A stretch of DNA of 33,391 nucleotides from Lachnospiraceae bacterium UBA2864 (GCA_002350525.1 DEFA01000047.1:13426-46816); one strand, 5' to 3'; counted from the stretch's first letter, positions 1 to 8,072 are shown. Made by a program: numbers and translations. The notes: generated from the sequence alone by a model not told the origin.

Positions 1-296
1 GGTGTACCGTCTTCTATAAAAGGAAACGCAGCCGCTGCCGTGCTTCTTACGAAAGGCGAAGGCACTGCAAGTACCACAAGAGAAGCCCCTTTAAGAGCAA
101 GTCCGATATCTGTTGTAAAATCAACCGTTCCCGGAAGTATGACTCCCGGAAGTTTCGTCTTATGCTCGCATCCGGCCTTAAGCATAGATACCTCTTCGGG
201 ATCTATGGACCACACGGCGAGTTCATGATTATTGCATGTCAGAAGCTTTGTCAGGGCAATGCCCCAGCTGCCGGCTCCGAGTACGCATATTTTCAT
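1..296 (-). CDS. gpsA: Glycerol-3-phosphate dehydrogenase [NAD(P)+], N-terminal part (runs off window)
   Basis: GpsA reduces dihydroxyacetone phosphate to sn-glycerol 3-phosphate in the cytoplasm, the precursor for phospholipid synthesis. The 98 visible residues start MKICVLGAGSWG, the Rossmann dinucleotide-binding motif GxGxWG typical of GpsA, and include the AVPS stretch near residue 82 that follows the second half of the NAD fold. The remaining two thirds lie beyond position 1. The ATG at 294-296 is preceded by GAGGT about 8 bases upstream, and this ribosome binding site overlaps the plsY stop codon, so the two genes are co-translated. PlsY acylates the product of this enzyme, so the adjacency is functional. 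No frameshift is seen. Identity is confident although the gene is truncated by the window. Confidence 0.93.
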   Translation of the reverse strand, partial: MKICVLGAGSWGIALTKLLTCNNHELAVWSIDPEEVSMLKAGCEHKTKLPGVILPGTVDFTTDIGLALKGASLVVLAVPSPFVRSTAAAAFPFIEDGT

Positions 297-307
297 CTTG
301 ATTTACC

Positions 308-1000
308 TCATTTTTCATCTATTTTTATATCTTCGGATTTATGAAAACTGAATCTGTTTTCCTCATTGTTTAGCAGACGTTTAATATTTTCCTTATGCCT
401 GTATACGGAAAGACCCGCGAACAGGAATACTATGACAAAACTTTCAAGCATGACCCTGAAAGATTCCGGATCGGACTTATCAAAACACAGAAGCCCGTAA
501 AACGCGAAAATCACATATATCACAGCAAACTCTACCATAAGACATATCGAACCGAGAGAAAGATACTTTGATATTGCAACAGTCGAAACAAAAAGAATAA
601 GCAGAATAAGTATCATCCATCCGCTGAGAAGACCAACTATCATACCTCCGATAGTGGCTACACCCTTTCCGCCTTTAAAATGAAGGTAGAACGGAAAAAT
701 GTGTCCGAGTACAGCTCCGAATCCCGTATATAAAACATATATAAGATAGGTATCCGGAAATGCATCTTTAAAGATCAGTCTCGCTATAATACACGGAATA
801 AACGACTTACAGAAATCACCTATCAATACCACAATCCCGGCCCTCGGTCCGAGAACCCTGAGTGCATTCGTCGTTCCGAGATTCTTGCTTCCGTAATTTC
901 TGATATCCACACCTTTAAGCTTCCCGTAGATAACTCCTGTTTCCAACAGGCCGCATATATATCCGATAAAGAGACATAGTATCCTATATAAGACTGTCAC
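308..1000 (-). CDS. plsY: Acyl-phosphate:glycerol-3-phosphate acyltransferase PlsY
   Basis: PlsY is an integral membrane enzyme that moves an acyl chain from acyl-phosphate to the sn-1 position of glycerol 3-phosphate, the first step of phosphatidic acid synthesis. The 230-residue protein has several hydrophobic spans and the family loops: TGVIYGK followed by YGSKNLGTTNALRVLG in the N-terminal third, and GHIFPFYLHFKGGKGVAT near the middle. The C-terminal tail after about residue 200 is charged and makes the protein slightly longer than usual. It starts with GTG at 998-1000, inside the 3' end of der (17-base overlap). GAGG lies 10 bases upstream and no in-frame ATG is available nearby, so the GTG start is well supported. 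It sits in the der-plsY-gpsA order common in Clostridia. Confidence 0.95.
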   Translation of the reverse strand: MTVLYRILCLFIGYICGLLETGVIYGKLKGVDIRNYGSKNLGTTNALRVLGPRAGIVVLIGDFCKSFIPCIIARLIFKDAFPDTYLIYVLYTGFGAVLGHIFPFYLHFKGGKGVATIGGMIVGLLSGWMILILLILFVSTVAISKYLSLGSICLMVEFAVIYVIFAFYGLLCFDKSDPESFRVMLESFVIVFLFAGLSVYRHKENIKRLLNNEENRFSFHKSEDIKIDEK

Positions 1001-2324
1001 TTTTCTTAGTCCTCTCTCTTATAATTATTTTGATAGGCGTTCCTTCAAACAGGAATGCTTCTCTGAGCTTATTTTCGATATATCTGACGTAAGAAAAGTG
1101 TGAAAGCTCTTTATCATTTACAAATATAACAAATGTAGGAGGCTTTACCGAAACCTGTGTAATATAGTAAAGCTTCAGCCTCTTACCTTTATCCGAAGGA
1201 GGATCTGCAGTTGCAACCGCTTCGGCGAGTATCTCGTTTAATACACCTGTCTGTACTCTCATACAGGAGTACTGAATAACAGTATCTATAGTATCAAAGA
1301 GTTTTGGAAGACGCTGACCTGTAACAGCCGATACAAAGAGCATCTTTGCATATGGCATGAAAGCAAGCTTTGTCTGTATTTCTTTCTTCATCCTGTTCAT
1401 TGTATTGGTATCTTTTTCGATAAGATCCCATTTGTTTACCACAATGATCATACCCTTGCCGCGTTCATGAGCTATTCCTGCAATCTTCGTATCCTGCTCG
1501 GTTACGCCTTCTTCAGCATCTATAACAAGAACCGCAACGTCACATCTTTCAACTGCCGCAACCGTTCTTATGATACTGTATCTTTCTATATCATCTTTAA
1601 TCTTGCTTTTACGTCTTAGACCCGCGGTATCGATAAATACATATTCGTTACCGTTTCTCTTAACTCTTGTATCTATAGCATCTCTGGTAGTTCCCGCTAT
1701 ATCCGATACGATAAGTCTGTCAGCACCGAGAAGCTTATTGATAATGGATGACTTACCTACATTCGGCTTACCGATAACGGCAACTCTAGGTGTATCATCT
1801 TCTTCATCATCAACATCACCCGTAGCTTCAAGTTGTTCGAGAACAGCATCAAGCATATCTCCGAGACCTGTCATACCCGATGCCGAAACCGGATACGGGT
1901 CGCCTATTCCGAGATTATAGAATTCATATACATAAGGCTCGAACTTCTCATAGCTGTCCACCTTATTAACGCAAAGAACAACAGGTTTACGCGATTTTCT
2001 GAGCATATCCGCAACCTGCATATCAGCAGCCGTAACACCCGATCTTACATCCGTAACAAAGATTATAACATCTGCCGTTTCGATTGCTATCTCGGCCTGT
2101 TCTCTCATAGAACGCATGATTATATCATCGCTCTCTTTATCGATTCCGCCTGTATCTACAATTGTAAACTTATGATTAAGCCATTCGCAGTCAGCGTAGA
2201 TCCTGTCTCTTGTAACACCCGGAGTGTCTTTTACAATGGCTATGCGTTCGCCTGCCAAAGTATTAAAAAGAGTAGACTTACCGACATTCGGTCTGCCGAC
2301 TATGGCTACCATTTTCTTAGCCAT
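984..2324 (-). CDS. der: Ribosome-associated GTPase Der (EngA)
   Basis: Der is an essential GTPase with two tandem G domains that acts in maturation of the 50S ribosomal subunit. In the 446-residue product the first domain shows GRPNVGKST (residues 10-18), DTGG and NKVD (120-123). The second shows GKPNVGKSS (185-193), DTAGLRRK and NKWD (297-300). A C-terminal KH-like domain of about 90 residues follows. I place the start at the ATG at 2322-2324: GGAGGA lies 6 bases upstream, and an in-frame TTG at 2337-2339 would put that ribosome binding site inside the coding region. All GTPase motifs look intact. The gene follows yraN by 36 bases and overlaps plsY downstream. Confidence 0.97.
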   Translation of the reverse strand: MAKKMVAIVGRPNVGKSTLFNTLAGERIAIVKDTPGVTRDRIYADCEWLNHKFTIVDTGGIDKESDDIIMRSMREQAEIAIETADVIIFVTDVRSGVTAADMQVADMLRKSRKPVVLCVNKVDSYEKFEPYVYEFYNLGIGDPYPVSASGMTGLGDMLDAVLEQLEATGDVDDEEDDTPRVAVIGKPNVGKSSIINKLLGADRLIVSDIAGTTRDAIDTRVKRNGNEYVFIDTAGLRRKSKIKDDIERYSIIRTVAAVERCDVAVLVIDAEEGVTEQDTKIAGIAHERGKGMIIVVNKWDLIEKDTNTMNRMKKEIQTKLAFMPYAKMLFVSAVTGQRLPKLFDTIDTVIQYSCMRVQTGVLNEILAEAVATADPPSDKGKRLKLYYITQVSVKPPTFVIFVNDKELSHFSYVRYIENKLREAFLFEGTPIKIIIRERTKKSDSLI

Positions 2325-2360
2325 TCCAAATTCCTCCAAAACATTTCTATTCTACCTTAA

Positions 2361-2711
2361 TTAAAAGGCATTTTCAACATGATTAATCCCTGCATCAGAT
2401 ATGCCGATACAGTCGAATCTGACGGACGTACATTCGGGATTGTAGCCGTTAAAATACATATATTTCAGTGCCGTACGCCTTATCCTGTTCTGTTTTCTTA
2501 TATCTACGGCTTCGAGCGGATCTCCGGTCTTTCCCGAGCTTCTGTACTTCACCTCAACAAATATAAGAGCTTCCCGGGAAAGTGCTATTATATCGATTTC
2601 TCCGGCTCTGTCACGGAAATTCCTGTCAAGTATGGTATATCCTTTGTCTGTCAGATACCGGACCGCCATTTCCTCATACAGGTTTCCGGTTTTTCTTTTG
2701 TTTTTATCCAA
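2361..2711 (-). CDS. yraN: YraN family (UPF0102) putative endonuclease-fold protein
   Basis: YraN proteins are small, widely conserved proteins with a PD-(D/E)xK nuclease-like fold. Their biochemical role is not firmly established, although the fold suggests DNA or RNA processing. The visible core is GEIDII followed by FVEVKYR, giving the D...ExK triad. With a TTG start at 2709-2711 the protein is 116 residues, the usual family length, and begins MDKNKRKTGNLYEE. GGGGGA is 6 bases before this TTG, in the gap after rnhB. An in-frame GTG at 2774 would add 21 residues unlike the family and overlap rnhB by 43 bases, so I reject it. Placement between rnhB and der is typical for Firmicutes. Confidence 0.85.
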   Translation of the reverse strand: MDKNKRKTGNLYEEMAVRYLTDKGYTILDRNFRDRAGEIDIIALSREALIFVEVKYRSSGKTGDPLEAVDIRKQNRIRRTALKYMYFNGYNPECTSVRFDCIGISDAGINHVENAF

Positions 2712-2731
2712 AGACAGTCCCCCAAGTGAAT

Positions 2732-3526
2732 CTATACAAAATTCTTTATGAAGCTTCTTCTGTGTGCCGGACACGGTCCCAGAGTCTTAATGGCCTCTAT
2801 ATGTTCAGCAGAACCGTAGCCTTTATTCTTTGCAAATCCATATCCCGGATACATCTCATCAAGTTTAACCATGAGTCTGTCCCTTGTGACCTTTGCAACT
2901 ATACTTGCGGCTGCTATAGATATGGACTTTGTATCACCTTTTATGATCGGATACTGTTCTATGTCCAGTTCCTTTATGGGAAATGCATCTACGAGTATAA
3001 AATCCGGTTTTACCGATAATTTAAGTGCCGCCATTTTCATCGCATCACTGTCTGCCAGCGCTATACCCATATCGTCTATATCCTGTTCGGAATGCATACC
3101 GCATGCGACAGATATGGCTTTATCCATAATAATATCAAAAAGCTCTTCTCTTTTTTCTTCGGAAAGCTGTTTGGAATCGTTCACATAAGGGATCATAAGT
3201 CCGTGCGGAAGTACAACTGCAGCCGTAACTATAGGTCCCGCAAGCGGTCCCCTTCCTACTTCGTCTATACCGGCTATATATCCTTTGTCATAAAACTTCT
3301 GCTCGAATTCGATCATTGCTGAAAGACGTTCTTTTTCGCGGATAAGTTTCGTCTTCTGTGTCTCCGCACTTTTAACAAGCTTAATGACACCGGCTCTTAC
3401 ATCTTCCGTATAATCCCTGCTGAAATCACTGTATAAATTGATCACATAATCAAGGCCGCCTTCATTATACAGATTATAACCTTTTATCTCGTCCAGCTTA
3501 CTTCTGATCTCACTGATAGATTCCAT
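2732..3526 (-). CDS. rnhB: Ribonuclease HII
   Basis: RNase HII cleaves RNA in RNA/DNA hybrids and removes ribonucleotides misincorporated in DNA. The 264-residue protein has an N-terminal extension of about 80 residues with helical, charged character, as in the Bacillus enzyme, then the catalytic domain. The acidic catalytic residues are visible: D88 and E89 in GIDEVGRGPLAGP, D180 in FILVDAF and D198 in IKGDTKS, followed by IAAASIVAKVTRD. The C-terminal KGYGSAEHI...PAHRRSF block is the conserved family end. ATG at 3524-3526 has AAGGGGG just upstream. It follows lepB across a 78-base gap that holds a strong hairpin (3556-3598). Confidence 0.96.
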   Translation of the reverse strand: MESISEIRSKLDEIKGYNLYNEGGLDYVINLYSDFSRDYTEDVRAGVIKLVKSAETQKTKLIREKERLSAMIEFEQKFYDKGYIAGIDEVGRGPLAGPIVTAAVVLPHGLMIPYVNDSKQLSEEKREELFDIIMDKAISVACGMHSEQDIDDMGIALADSDAMKMAALKLSVKPDFILVDAFPIKELDIEQYPIIKGDTKSISIAAASIVAKVTRDRLMVKLDEMYPGYGFAKNKGYGSAEHIEAIKTLGPCPAHRRSFIKNFV

Positions 3527-3555
3527 AAAGCCCCCTTAATAATCCCTGCAGTCAA

Positions 3556-3598
3556 ACCGCATCATCAGGCAGGTTCACCATCTGCTTAATGATGCGGT
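3556..3598 (-). other. Intercistronic hairpin between lepB and rnhB
   Basis: The arms ACCGCATCAT and ATGATGCGGT pair over 10 bp, and a nested GCAG/CTGC pair closes a smaller inner loop. No run of T follows on the minus strand, so it is probably not a full terminator. It may be an RNA processing or stability element that separates expression of the secretion genes from rnhB. The structure is visible in the sequence; the role is inferred. Confidence 0.5.
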
Positions 3599-3604
3599 CT
3601 TTAA

Positions 3605-4591
3605 TCAATCTATTGTTCCGAATTTACTTGCAGGCGCTAATCTGAATACCGCCTTACCTATAATGTTTTCCTTTTTAATATTTCCGACATCCGACCTGCG
3701 GCTGTCGTTACTGTTGTTACGATTATCTCCCATAACAAAGTATTCATTATGAGCAAGCGTTATCTTACTGCTTGCTATTCCCGGATCATTGATAGGGGCA
3801 CGTCCGTAACTTTCTTCAAGGAGTTCACCGTTAATATATATATTTCCATCCTGAATCTGAACGGTCTCACCCGGAAGTCCTATTACTCTTTTAACAAAGA
3901 GAACATCGCTGCCTTTATACGGAAAAACAATTATATCGAATCTTTCCGGATCTCCGAATCTGTAAGCAAGTTTATCAACCCAGAGTGCATCCTTATCCTG
4001 AAGAGTGGTCTCCATCGACTGACCCGAAACCACAACCTTCTGTCCGATAAATGTGATTATGAAGAATACAAGAAGTATGACAACTCCCATATATATGATT
4101 ATATTGAGAAGTTCTCTTACAACATTGAACTGAGGATCACGTTCTCCCTTTTTATGCCTTCTTTTCTTATTCTTCTTTTCCGACTCTTCAGCTTCTTTCG
4201 CTTCATCGGATTCTTTTGAATCACTGCTGCCAGGAACTGTTTCGGATTTACTGCTATCCGATACTGTTTCGGATTTAGCAGCTTCAGTCTTCTCCGTATC
4301 TTCCTTTTTTTCGGATCCGGAAGTTTCTTCCTTCTTCTCCTCGGATTTATCCGACTTATTCTTTTCGTCATATCCCTTAAGGATCTCATCGAGAGACTGT
4401 TCGCGTCCGAAATCCTCACCCAGCATATCTGCTGTAAATCCGAGTTTCTCGGCTTCACGGAGCATCTTCTCTCTCTTCTTATCTTCCTTAAGAGCTTTCT
4501 TTGCAGCTTTCTTCTCAGCACGGGATATCTCTTTATCCGTCCCGGAAGCGATTATATCATCAAAATCTGTCTTTTCATCATCAAACAACAA
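3605..4591 (-). CDS. lepB: Signal peptidase I with long charged cytoplasmic N-terminus
   Basis: This is a membrane-bound serine peptidase (family S26) that removes signal peptides from exported proteins. The 328-residue product has an unusual layout. Residues 1-155 are hydrophilic, Lys/Glu/Ser-rich and low in complexity (repeated KSETV- and EEKKEE-like stretches). One membrane span follows at about 160-182, then the catalytic domain. Ser192 in SGQSM and Lys234 in FVKRVIGLPGE form the catalytic dyad, and the GDNRNNSNDSR box is present. Typical Firmicutes enzymes lack such an extension. I choose TTG at 4589-4591, 9 bases after GAGGGG. The adjacent TTG at 4586-4588 is also possible. A TTG at 4612 would place the ribosome binding site inside the gene. 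A second lepB lies two genes upstream. Confidence 0.9.
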   Translation of the reverse strand: MLFDDEKTDFDDIIASGTDKEISRAEKKAAKKALKEDKKREKMLREAEKLGFTADMLGEDFGREQSLDEILKGYDEKNKSDKSEEKKEETSGSEKKEDTEKTEAAKSETVSDSSKSETVPGSSDSKESDEAKEAEESEKKNKKRRHKKGERDPQFNVVRELLNIIIYMGVVILLVFFIITFIGQKVVVSGQSMETTLQDKDALWVDKLAYRFGDPERFDIIVFPYKGSDVLFVKRVIGLPGETVQIQDGNIYINGELLEESYGRAPINDPGIASSKITLAHNEYFVMGDNRNNSNDSRRSDVGNIKKENIIGKAVFRLAPASKFGTID

Positions 4592-4612
4592 TTTTCTTAA
4601 CCCCTCAATCAA

Positions 4613-5470
4613 TTATTCAGCTCTATCCAAAGTTATCCTGCCAAGTCTGCCGCTTCGTAAGTCATCCAGGATTAGTTTGGATGCTCTAAGATAATCCGGT
4701 TCTCCGCCCTTCTTCAGACATTTTCTGTCTATTGCAATTCCGTCCAGGATACTAAGCGTATCCGTATCCGGAGTTATATCAACATCTGTAAGTTTATACC
4801 TCTCTGCAAGATGATTGCAATAGTATTTCTGAAGATACTTCAGAAGTTCAAATGCGATATCATTGATATCCAGTATATTATCGTTTATTGAGCCTATAAA
4901 TGCAAGCTTATATCCTACCGACTGGTCTTCAAATTTCGGCCAGAGAATACCTGGAGTATCCAGAAGATTCAGATCACTCGATATTCTGATCCACTGATTT
5001 CCTTTCGTAACACCGGGTTTGTTACCGGTTTTTGCGGAAGCCTTGCCCACAAAGGAGTTAATAAATGTGGATTTTCCGACATTCGGAATACCGCAGACCA
5101 TGGCTTTAACAGGCCTGTTCATGATTCCCTTACGTCTGTCACGTTCTATCTTTTCTTTACAAGCCTCCCGTACGGCCGTATTTACTTTAAGCGCTTCCTT
5201 ACGGTTACGGGAATCAAGTGTAACAACCTGATAGCCCTCACCCTTAAAGTATTCAAGCCATTTTTTCGTTTCAACCGGATCTGCAAGATCGATCTTATTA
5301 AGAAGAAGTACCCGCCCCTTACCGTTACACAAAGGAGTAATATCGGGATTTCTGCTAGAAAGCGGAACTCTCGCATCAAGAATCTCTATTATGCAGTCAA
5401 CAAGCTTAAGCTCTTCCTGCATCTTTCTCTTTGCTCCGGTCATATGTCCCGGATACCAGTTTATATCCAT
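4613..5470 (-). CDS. rbgA: Ribosome biogenesis GTPase RbgA (YlqF)
   Basis: RbgA is a circularly permuted GTPase needed for late 50S subunit assembly. The 285-residue protein begins MDINWYPGHMTGAKR, the family hallmark. Its G motifs come in permuted order: NKID (58-61) comes before GIPNVGKST (127-135), PGVTKG and DTPG (171-174). A C-terminal RNA-binding helical domain follows. ATG at 5468-5470 has GAGGT 6 bases upstream. It lies in an operon near rplS, whose product is a component of the same subunit, and between two signal peptidase genes. No missing motif is seen. Confidence 0.96.
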   Translation of the reverse strand: MDINWYPGHMTGAKRKMQEELKLVDCIIEILDARVPLSSRNPDITPLCNGKGRVLLLNKIDLADPVETKKWLEYFKGEGYQVVTLDSRNRKEALKVNTAVREACKEKIERDRRKGIMNRPVKAMVCGIPNVGKSTFINSFVGKASAKTGNKPGVTKGNQWIRISSDLNLLDTPGILWPKFEDQSVGYKLAFIGSINDNILDINDIAFELLKYLQKYYCNHLAERYKLTDVDITPDTDTLSILDGIAIDRKCLKKGGEPDYLRASKLILDDLRSGRLGRITLDRAE

Positions 5471-5486
5471 AATTACCTCAATCCTG

Positions 5487-6083
5487 TCACTGAATCTTAC
5501 CGGCTTCTTCTCTCGGAAGAAGTCTGTATACGATTTTACCCTTTATCTCGTTCTTCTGGATATTTCCAAAATTTATAAAACGAGAATCTTCGCTGTTTGC
5601 CGGATTATCTCCGAGAACGAAGTATTCGTCATCTCCGAGTTTTACCGGGCTGTTAAGCCTTCCTTCAACATCAACGTATTTACACGGAATACTGTCATCC
5701 ACCTGCTCTCCGTTTACGACAAGTATACCGCCGACAAGAGAAACCGTGTCTCCCGGAAGTCCTATAACGCGTTTTATGTCATAATATTCATTTGAGCCGA
5801 ACCTTTTAATGGCAACTATATCATATCTTTCTATATCTCCGACAAGATACGAAAACCTGCTCAGTATAAGTTCATCTTCATTATGAAGAGTTCCTTCCAT
5901 TGAGGGTCCGGACATGAATACCGTGCAGAAGAAAAATGCATAGAAAGCATATCCCAGAACGGCGGCTGCCAGAAGCAGGATCGCATAATTCAGGATCTTT
6001 CTTTTCTTACGTGAAGTTTTCTTCTTTTCTCCGAGTTCCCCGCGAAGAAGATATTCTATTGAATTCTTGTTCTTCTTAGCCAA
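5487..6083 (-). CDS. lepB: Signal peptidase I (second copy)
   Basis: A second S26 type I signal peptidase, 198 residues, of ordinary length. A short basic cytoplasmic N-terminus is followed by one membrane span (about 31-53). The catalytic domain has Ser61 in MSGPSMEGTL, Lys104 in YYDIKRVIGLPGD and the GDNPANSEDSR box. TTG at 6081-6083 is the best start because TAAGGAGT lies about 10 bases upstream. A TTG at 6107 would fall inside the rplS terminator stem. It is followed by rbgA after 16 bases. The two copies differ strongly outside the catalytic boxes, so they are not a recent duplication and may process different substrates. Confidence 0.93.
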   Translation of the reverse strand: MAKKNKNSIEYLLRGELGEKKKTSRKKRKILNYAILLLAAAVLGYAFYAFFFCTVFMSGPSMEGTLHNEDELILSRFSYLVGDIERYDIVAIKRFGSNEYYDIKRVIGLPGDTVSLVGGILVVNGEQVDDSIPCKYVDVEGRLNSPVKLGDDEYFVLGDNPANSEDSRFINFGNIQKNEIKGKIVYRLLPREEAGKIQ

Positions 6084-6105
6084 GTCAGTTTTACTCCTTA
6101 TTAGC

Positions 6106-6132
6106 AAAAAAACCGGAGCGAATGCTCCGGTT
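6106..6132 (-). terminator. Intrinsic terminator after rplS
   Basis: On the minus strand the stem AACCGGAGC / GCTCCGGTT (9 bp, ATTC loop) is followed by seven T, 14 bases beyond the rplS stop codon. It would cut most L19 transcripts, with readthrough supplying the lepB-rbgA genes; no separate promoter for lepB was recognised. Confidence 0.88.
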
Positions 6133-6146
6133 CTTTAGTTAATAAA

Positions 6147-6506
6147 TTATTTAATAATTTCCTTAACCTTTGCTGCCTTACCAACTCTATCACGAAGATA
6201 GTAGAGCTTAGCACGTCTTGCTTTACCACGTCTTACAACAGCAACCTTCTCTACAAGTGGAGAATTTACCGGCCATGTCTTCTCAACGCCTACGCCGTTA
6301 GAATTCTTTCTAACTGTAAATGTCTGTCTTGCTCCTGTACCCTGGATCTTGATAACTGTTCCTTCGAATACCTGAATTCTTGACTTCTCACCTTCCTTGA
6401 TGAGAGCTGATACCTTAACAGTATCACCTACATTAAACTCAAGTGGTGTTTCTCTGAGCTGAGCATCCTCGATGCCCTTGATGATTTCTTCGTAACTCTT
6501 ACTCAT
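6147..6506 (-). CDS. rplS: 50S ribosomal protein L19
   Basis: L19 sits at the 30S-50S interface of the ribosome. The 119-residue protein has the normal length and the family blocks FNVGDTVKV, RIQVFEGTVI and the C-terminal RRGKARRAKLYYLRDRVGKAAKVKE. ATG at 6504-6506 is preceded by GGAGGTTTGTAAC, a full ribosome binding site. A promoter and an untranslated leader of about 118 nt lie upstream, and a strong terminator lies directly downstream. It heads the minus-strand housekeeping cluster. In many Firmicutes trmD and rimM lie just upstream of rplS, but here that position is taken by an unrelated gene. Confidence 0.98.
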   Translation of the reverse strand: MSKSYEEIIKGIEDAQLRETPLEFNVGDTVKVSALIKEGEKSRIQVFEGTVIKIQGTGARQTFTVRKNSNGVGVEKTWPVNSPLVEKVAVVRRGKARRAKLYYLRDRVGKAAKVKEIIK

Positions 6507-6624
6507 GTTACAAACCTCCGTCTATTAAAAATTCGGACGTTCTTGCAATCACTTACATCAGCTTATATAATAATGCCTCTAAGGGCTTAGTTCCTGACAA
6601 TTGCAGCGGACCGTCTTAAGCAAC
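6507..6624 (-). promoter_or_regulatory. rplS 5' leader, candidate L19 autoregulatory element
   Basis: About 118 nt lie between the predicted transcription start and the rplS ATG. The stretch contains short pairings such as CTAAG/CTTAG and TGCAA/TTGCA, and ends in the GGAGG ribosome binding site. L19 leader RNAs are known in Firmicutes, which makes autoregulation plausible. I could not match the consensus by eye, so the assignment is tentative. Confidence 0.35.
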
Positions 6625-6630
6625 TCAGAT

Positions 6631-6659
6631 ATATTAACATAACCTTTTATCAAATGCAA
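6631..6659 (-). promoter_or_regulatory. Probable sigma-A promoter of rplS
   Basis: On the minus strand TTGCAT (6654-6659) and TAATAT (6631-6636) are separated by 17 bases. The A/T-rich context and position upstream of a highly expressed ribosomal protein gene fit a vegetative promoter. Confidence 0.6.
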
Positions 6660-6713
6660 GGAGAAATTTATTAAATTCTTATGGTGATATATATTATATT
6701 CCTTATGGCCTTC

Positions 6714-7916
6714 CTACCATTTGAGTTCATCGAATACATCAAAACTATTTTCGGTCTGAATATTCATCGTACGTGTAAGAATTCTTGTCTTTGAAATATC
6801 AGGATCCTTGATCATACCATTCAGAGCATCAATAACATCAAAATTATTGTAATTCTCAAGAGAAACATCAAAGAACAGATTTTCCTGACCCAGAGGCTCC
6901 ATGAGTTCCTTAAAACACTCTCCCGTTCCCACACTGATAACCGGTATAAAGTGTCTATAAGCCTCTACACATGCTTCAAAATGAGAACTAATGATAAAAT
7001 CAAACTTTGTCAGAAGCGTATTAAATTCGATACAATCAAGCTCACGCTCTATTAAATGAACGTTTTCAATATGTCTGAAGTGATCAGCGAGGTCCTTGCA
7101 TATATCCATATCAGCAGAAGCCTGGCATACGATATATGCATTCTTTTTTGCATCCTTAAGTGCTTCAAAAATCATCTTATACAGATCCAGTCTGTTTTCA
7201 AAATCCTTTTTACTGAAATACTGTGAGTTAGGGATTACAGCAACATTATTCCCTTCCGGTATCTCCGGAATATCAGATCTGTAAAATCTGGAACAAACAT
7301 TGGATACATCAAAATTATTATCTACCAGAAGCATATCTCTGGAACGTCTCAGATTATCAAGACCAAAGTATCCGATCATCTCATCGTAACCGAATTGTTC
7401 ACGGCAGTATATAGCCTTCGGATAAAACAGCAGTTCCTGCATAGGTCCCATAATATACATATTATCTACGCTGAAATTAAAAGGTCCGAATGACTGAGGC
7501 ATAATGATCATAGGTATTTTAAACTTTTTAGCAATCTTGATATTATTCAAATAATATTCAATATCGGCTATGCTGCTTTTGTCAGAAAGGACGTGCTCGC
7601 TTACATCTACTATCAGGTCCATCTCCGAAACAAGGTCGGCAACATCCTTATCCGCAGCTGCACTGTCATCCTTCTTATGAAACATTTTTGTTATGCTTCT
7701 CAAAGGATTTGACTTTAACACCTGGGACTGGGTTCTTTTTGTAAATGAGATCTTACCGAATCTGTACAAAGCTCCGTCCAGCTGCTCGTCATTATGTGCA
7801 TAATAAACCTGACAATCACTAAATCGCTTCCTTAACTCATCGATAACAATATAAAGCCTTGCCTGAGAGCCTTTATCTCCAAAATTAGCACCTACAATCA
7901 TTATCTTCTTACCCAT
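6714..7916 (-). CDS. Polysaccharide pyruvyl transferase family protein
   Basis: The 400-residue protein resembles the polysaccharide pyruvyl transferase superfamily (CsaB/WcaK-like), which adds ketal-linked pyruvate to surface glycans. Visible landmarks are the N-terminal GANFGDKGSQA nucleotide-binding-like loop, IIMPQSFGPF near residue 150, YCREQFGYDEM, and a C-terminal ISSHFEACVEAYRHFIPVISVGTG...KELMEPLG block with the conserved His/Glu region. There is no signal peptide or membrane span, so it is cytoplasmic. I use ATG at 7914-7916 (MGKKIMIVG), which has AGGGGT upstream; an ATG 87 bases further up gives an N-terminus unlike the family. It stands alone between the rplS unit and the uronate locus, with no glycosyltransferase beside it, so its acceptor is unknown. 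Confidence 0.72.
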   Translation of the reverse strand: MGKKIMIVGANFGDKGSQARLYIVIDELRKRFSDCQVYYAHNDEQLDGALYRFGKISFTKRTQSQVLKSNPLRSITKMFHKKDDSAAADKDVADLVSEMDLIVDVSEHVLSDKSSIADIEYYLNNIKIAKKFKIPMIIMPQSFGPFNFSVDNMYIMGPMQELLFYPKAIYCREQFGYDEMIGYFGLDNLRRSRDMLLVDNNFDVSNVCSRFYRSDIPEIPEGNNVAVIPNSQYFSKKDFENRLDLYKMIFEALKDAKKNAYIVCQASADMDICKDLADHFRHIENVHLIERELDCIEFNTLLTKFDFIISSHFEACVEAYRHFIPVISVGTGECFKELMEPLGQENLFFDVSLENYNNFDVIDALNGMIKDPDISKTRILTRTMNIQTENSFDVFDELKW

Positions 7917-8072
7917 TACATTTACCCCTTTATTATATAATAGATTATTAGTATATTTTATAACATTATAATGTTTAAATACAAATACTTTATAATTTAT
8001 CACAAAAAGTTATATCTACCCTGAGTCCGGGATCTGCATTTCGCATATCTGTCCCCGACACTTTGCAAATAA

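Noticed and set aside
1833..2360. A 175-codon open frame on the plus strand opposite the der gene
   Set aside because: It lies antisense to a fully recognisable GTPase, has no ribosome binding site and encodes nothing recognisable; a shadow of codon bias.
2709..2774. Longer yraN start at GTG 2774
   Set aside because: It overlaps rnhB by 43 bases, lacks a ribosome binding site and adds residues not seen in the family; TTG at 2711 has GGGGGA at the right distance.
4117..4521. A 134-codon frame overlapping the N-terminal region of the long lepB
   Set aside because: It is the +1 reading of a Lys/Glu-rich stretch, giving an Arg/Lys-rich nonsense protein without a start signal.
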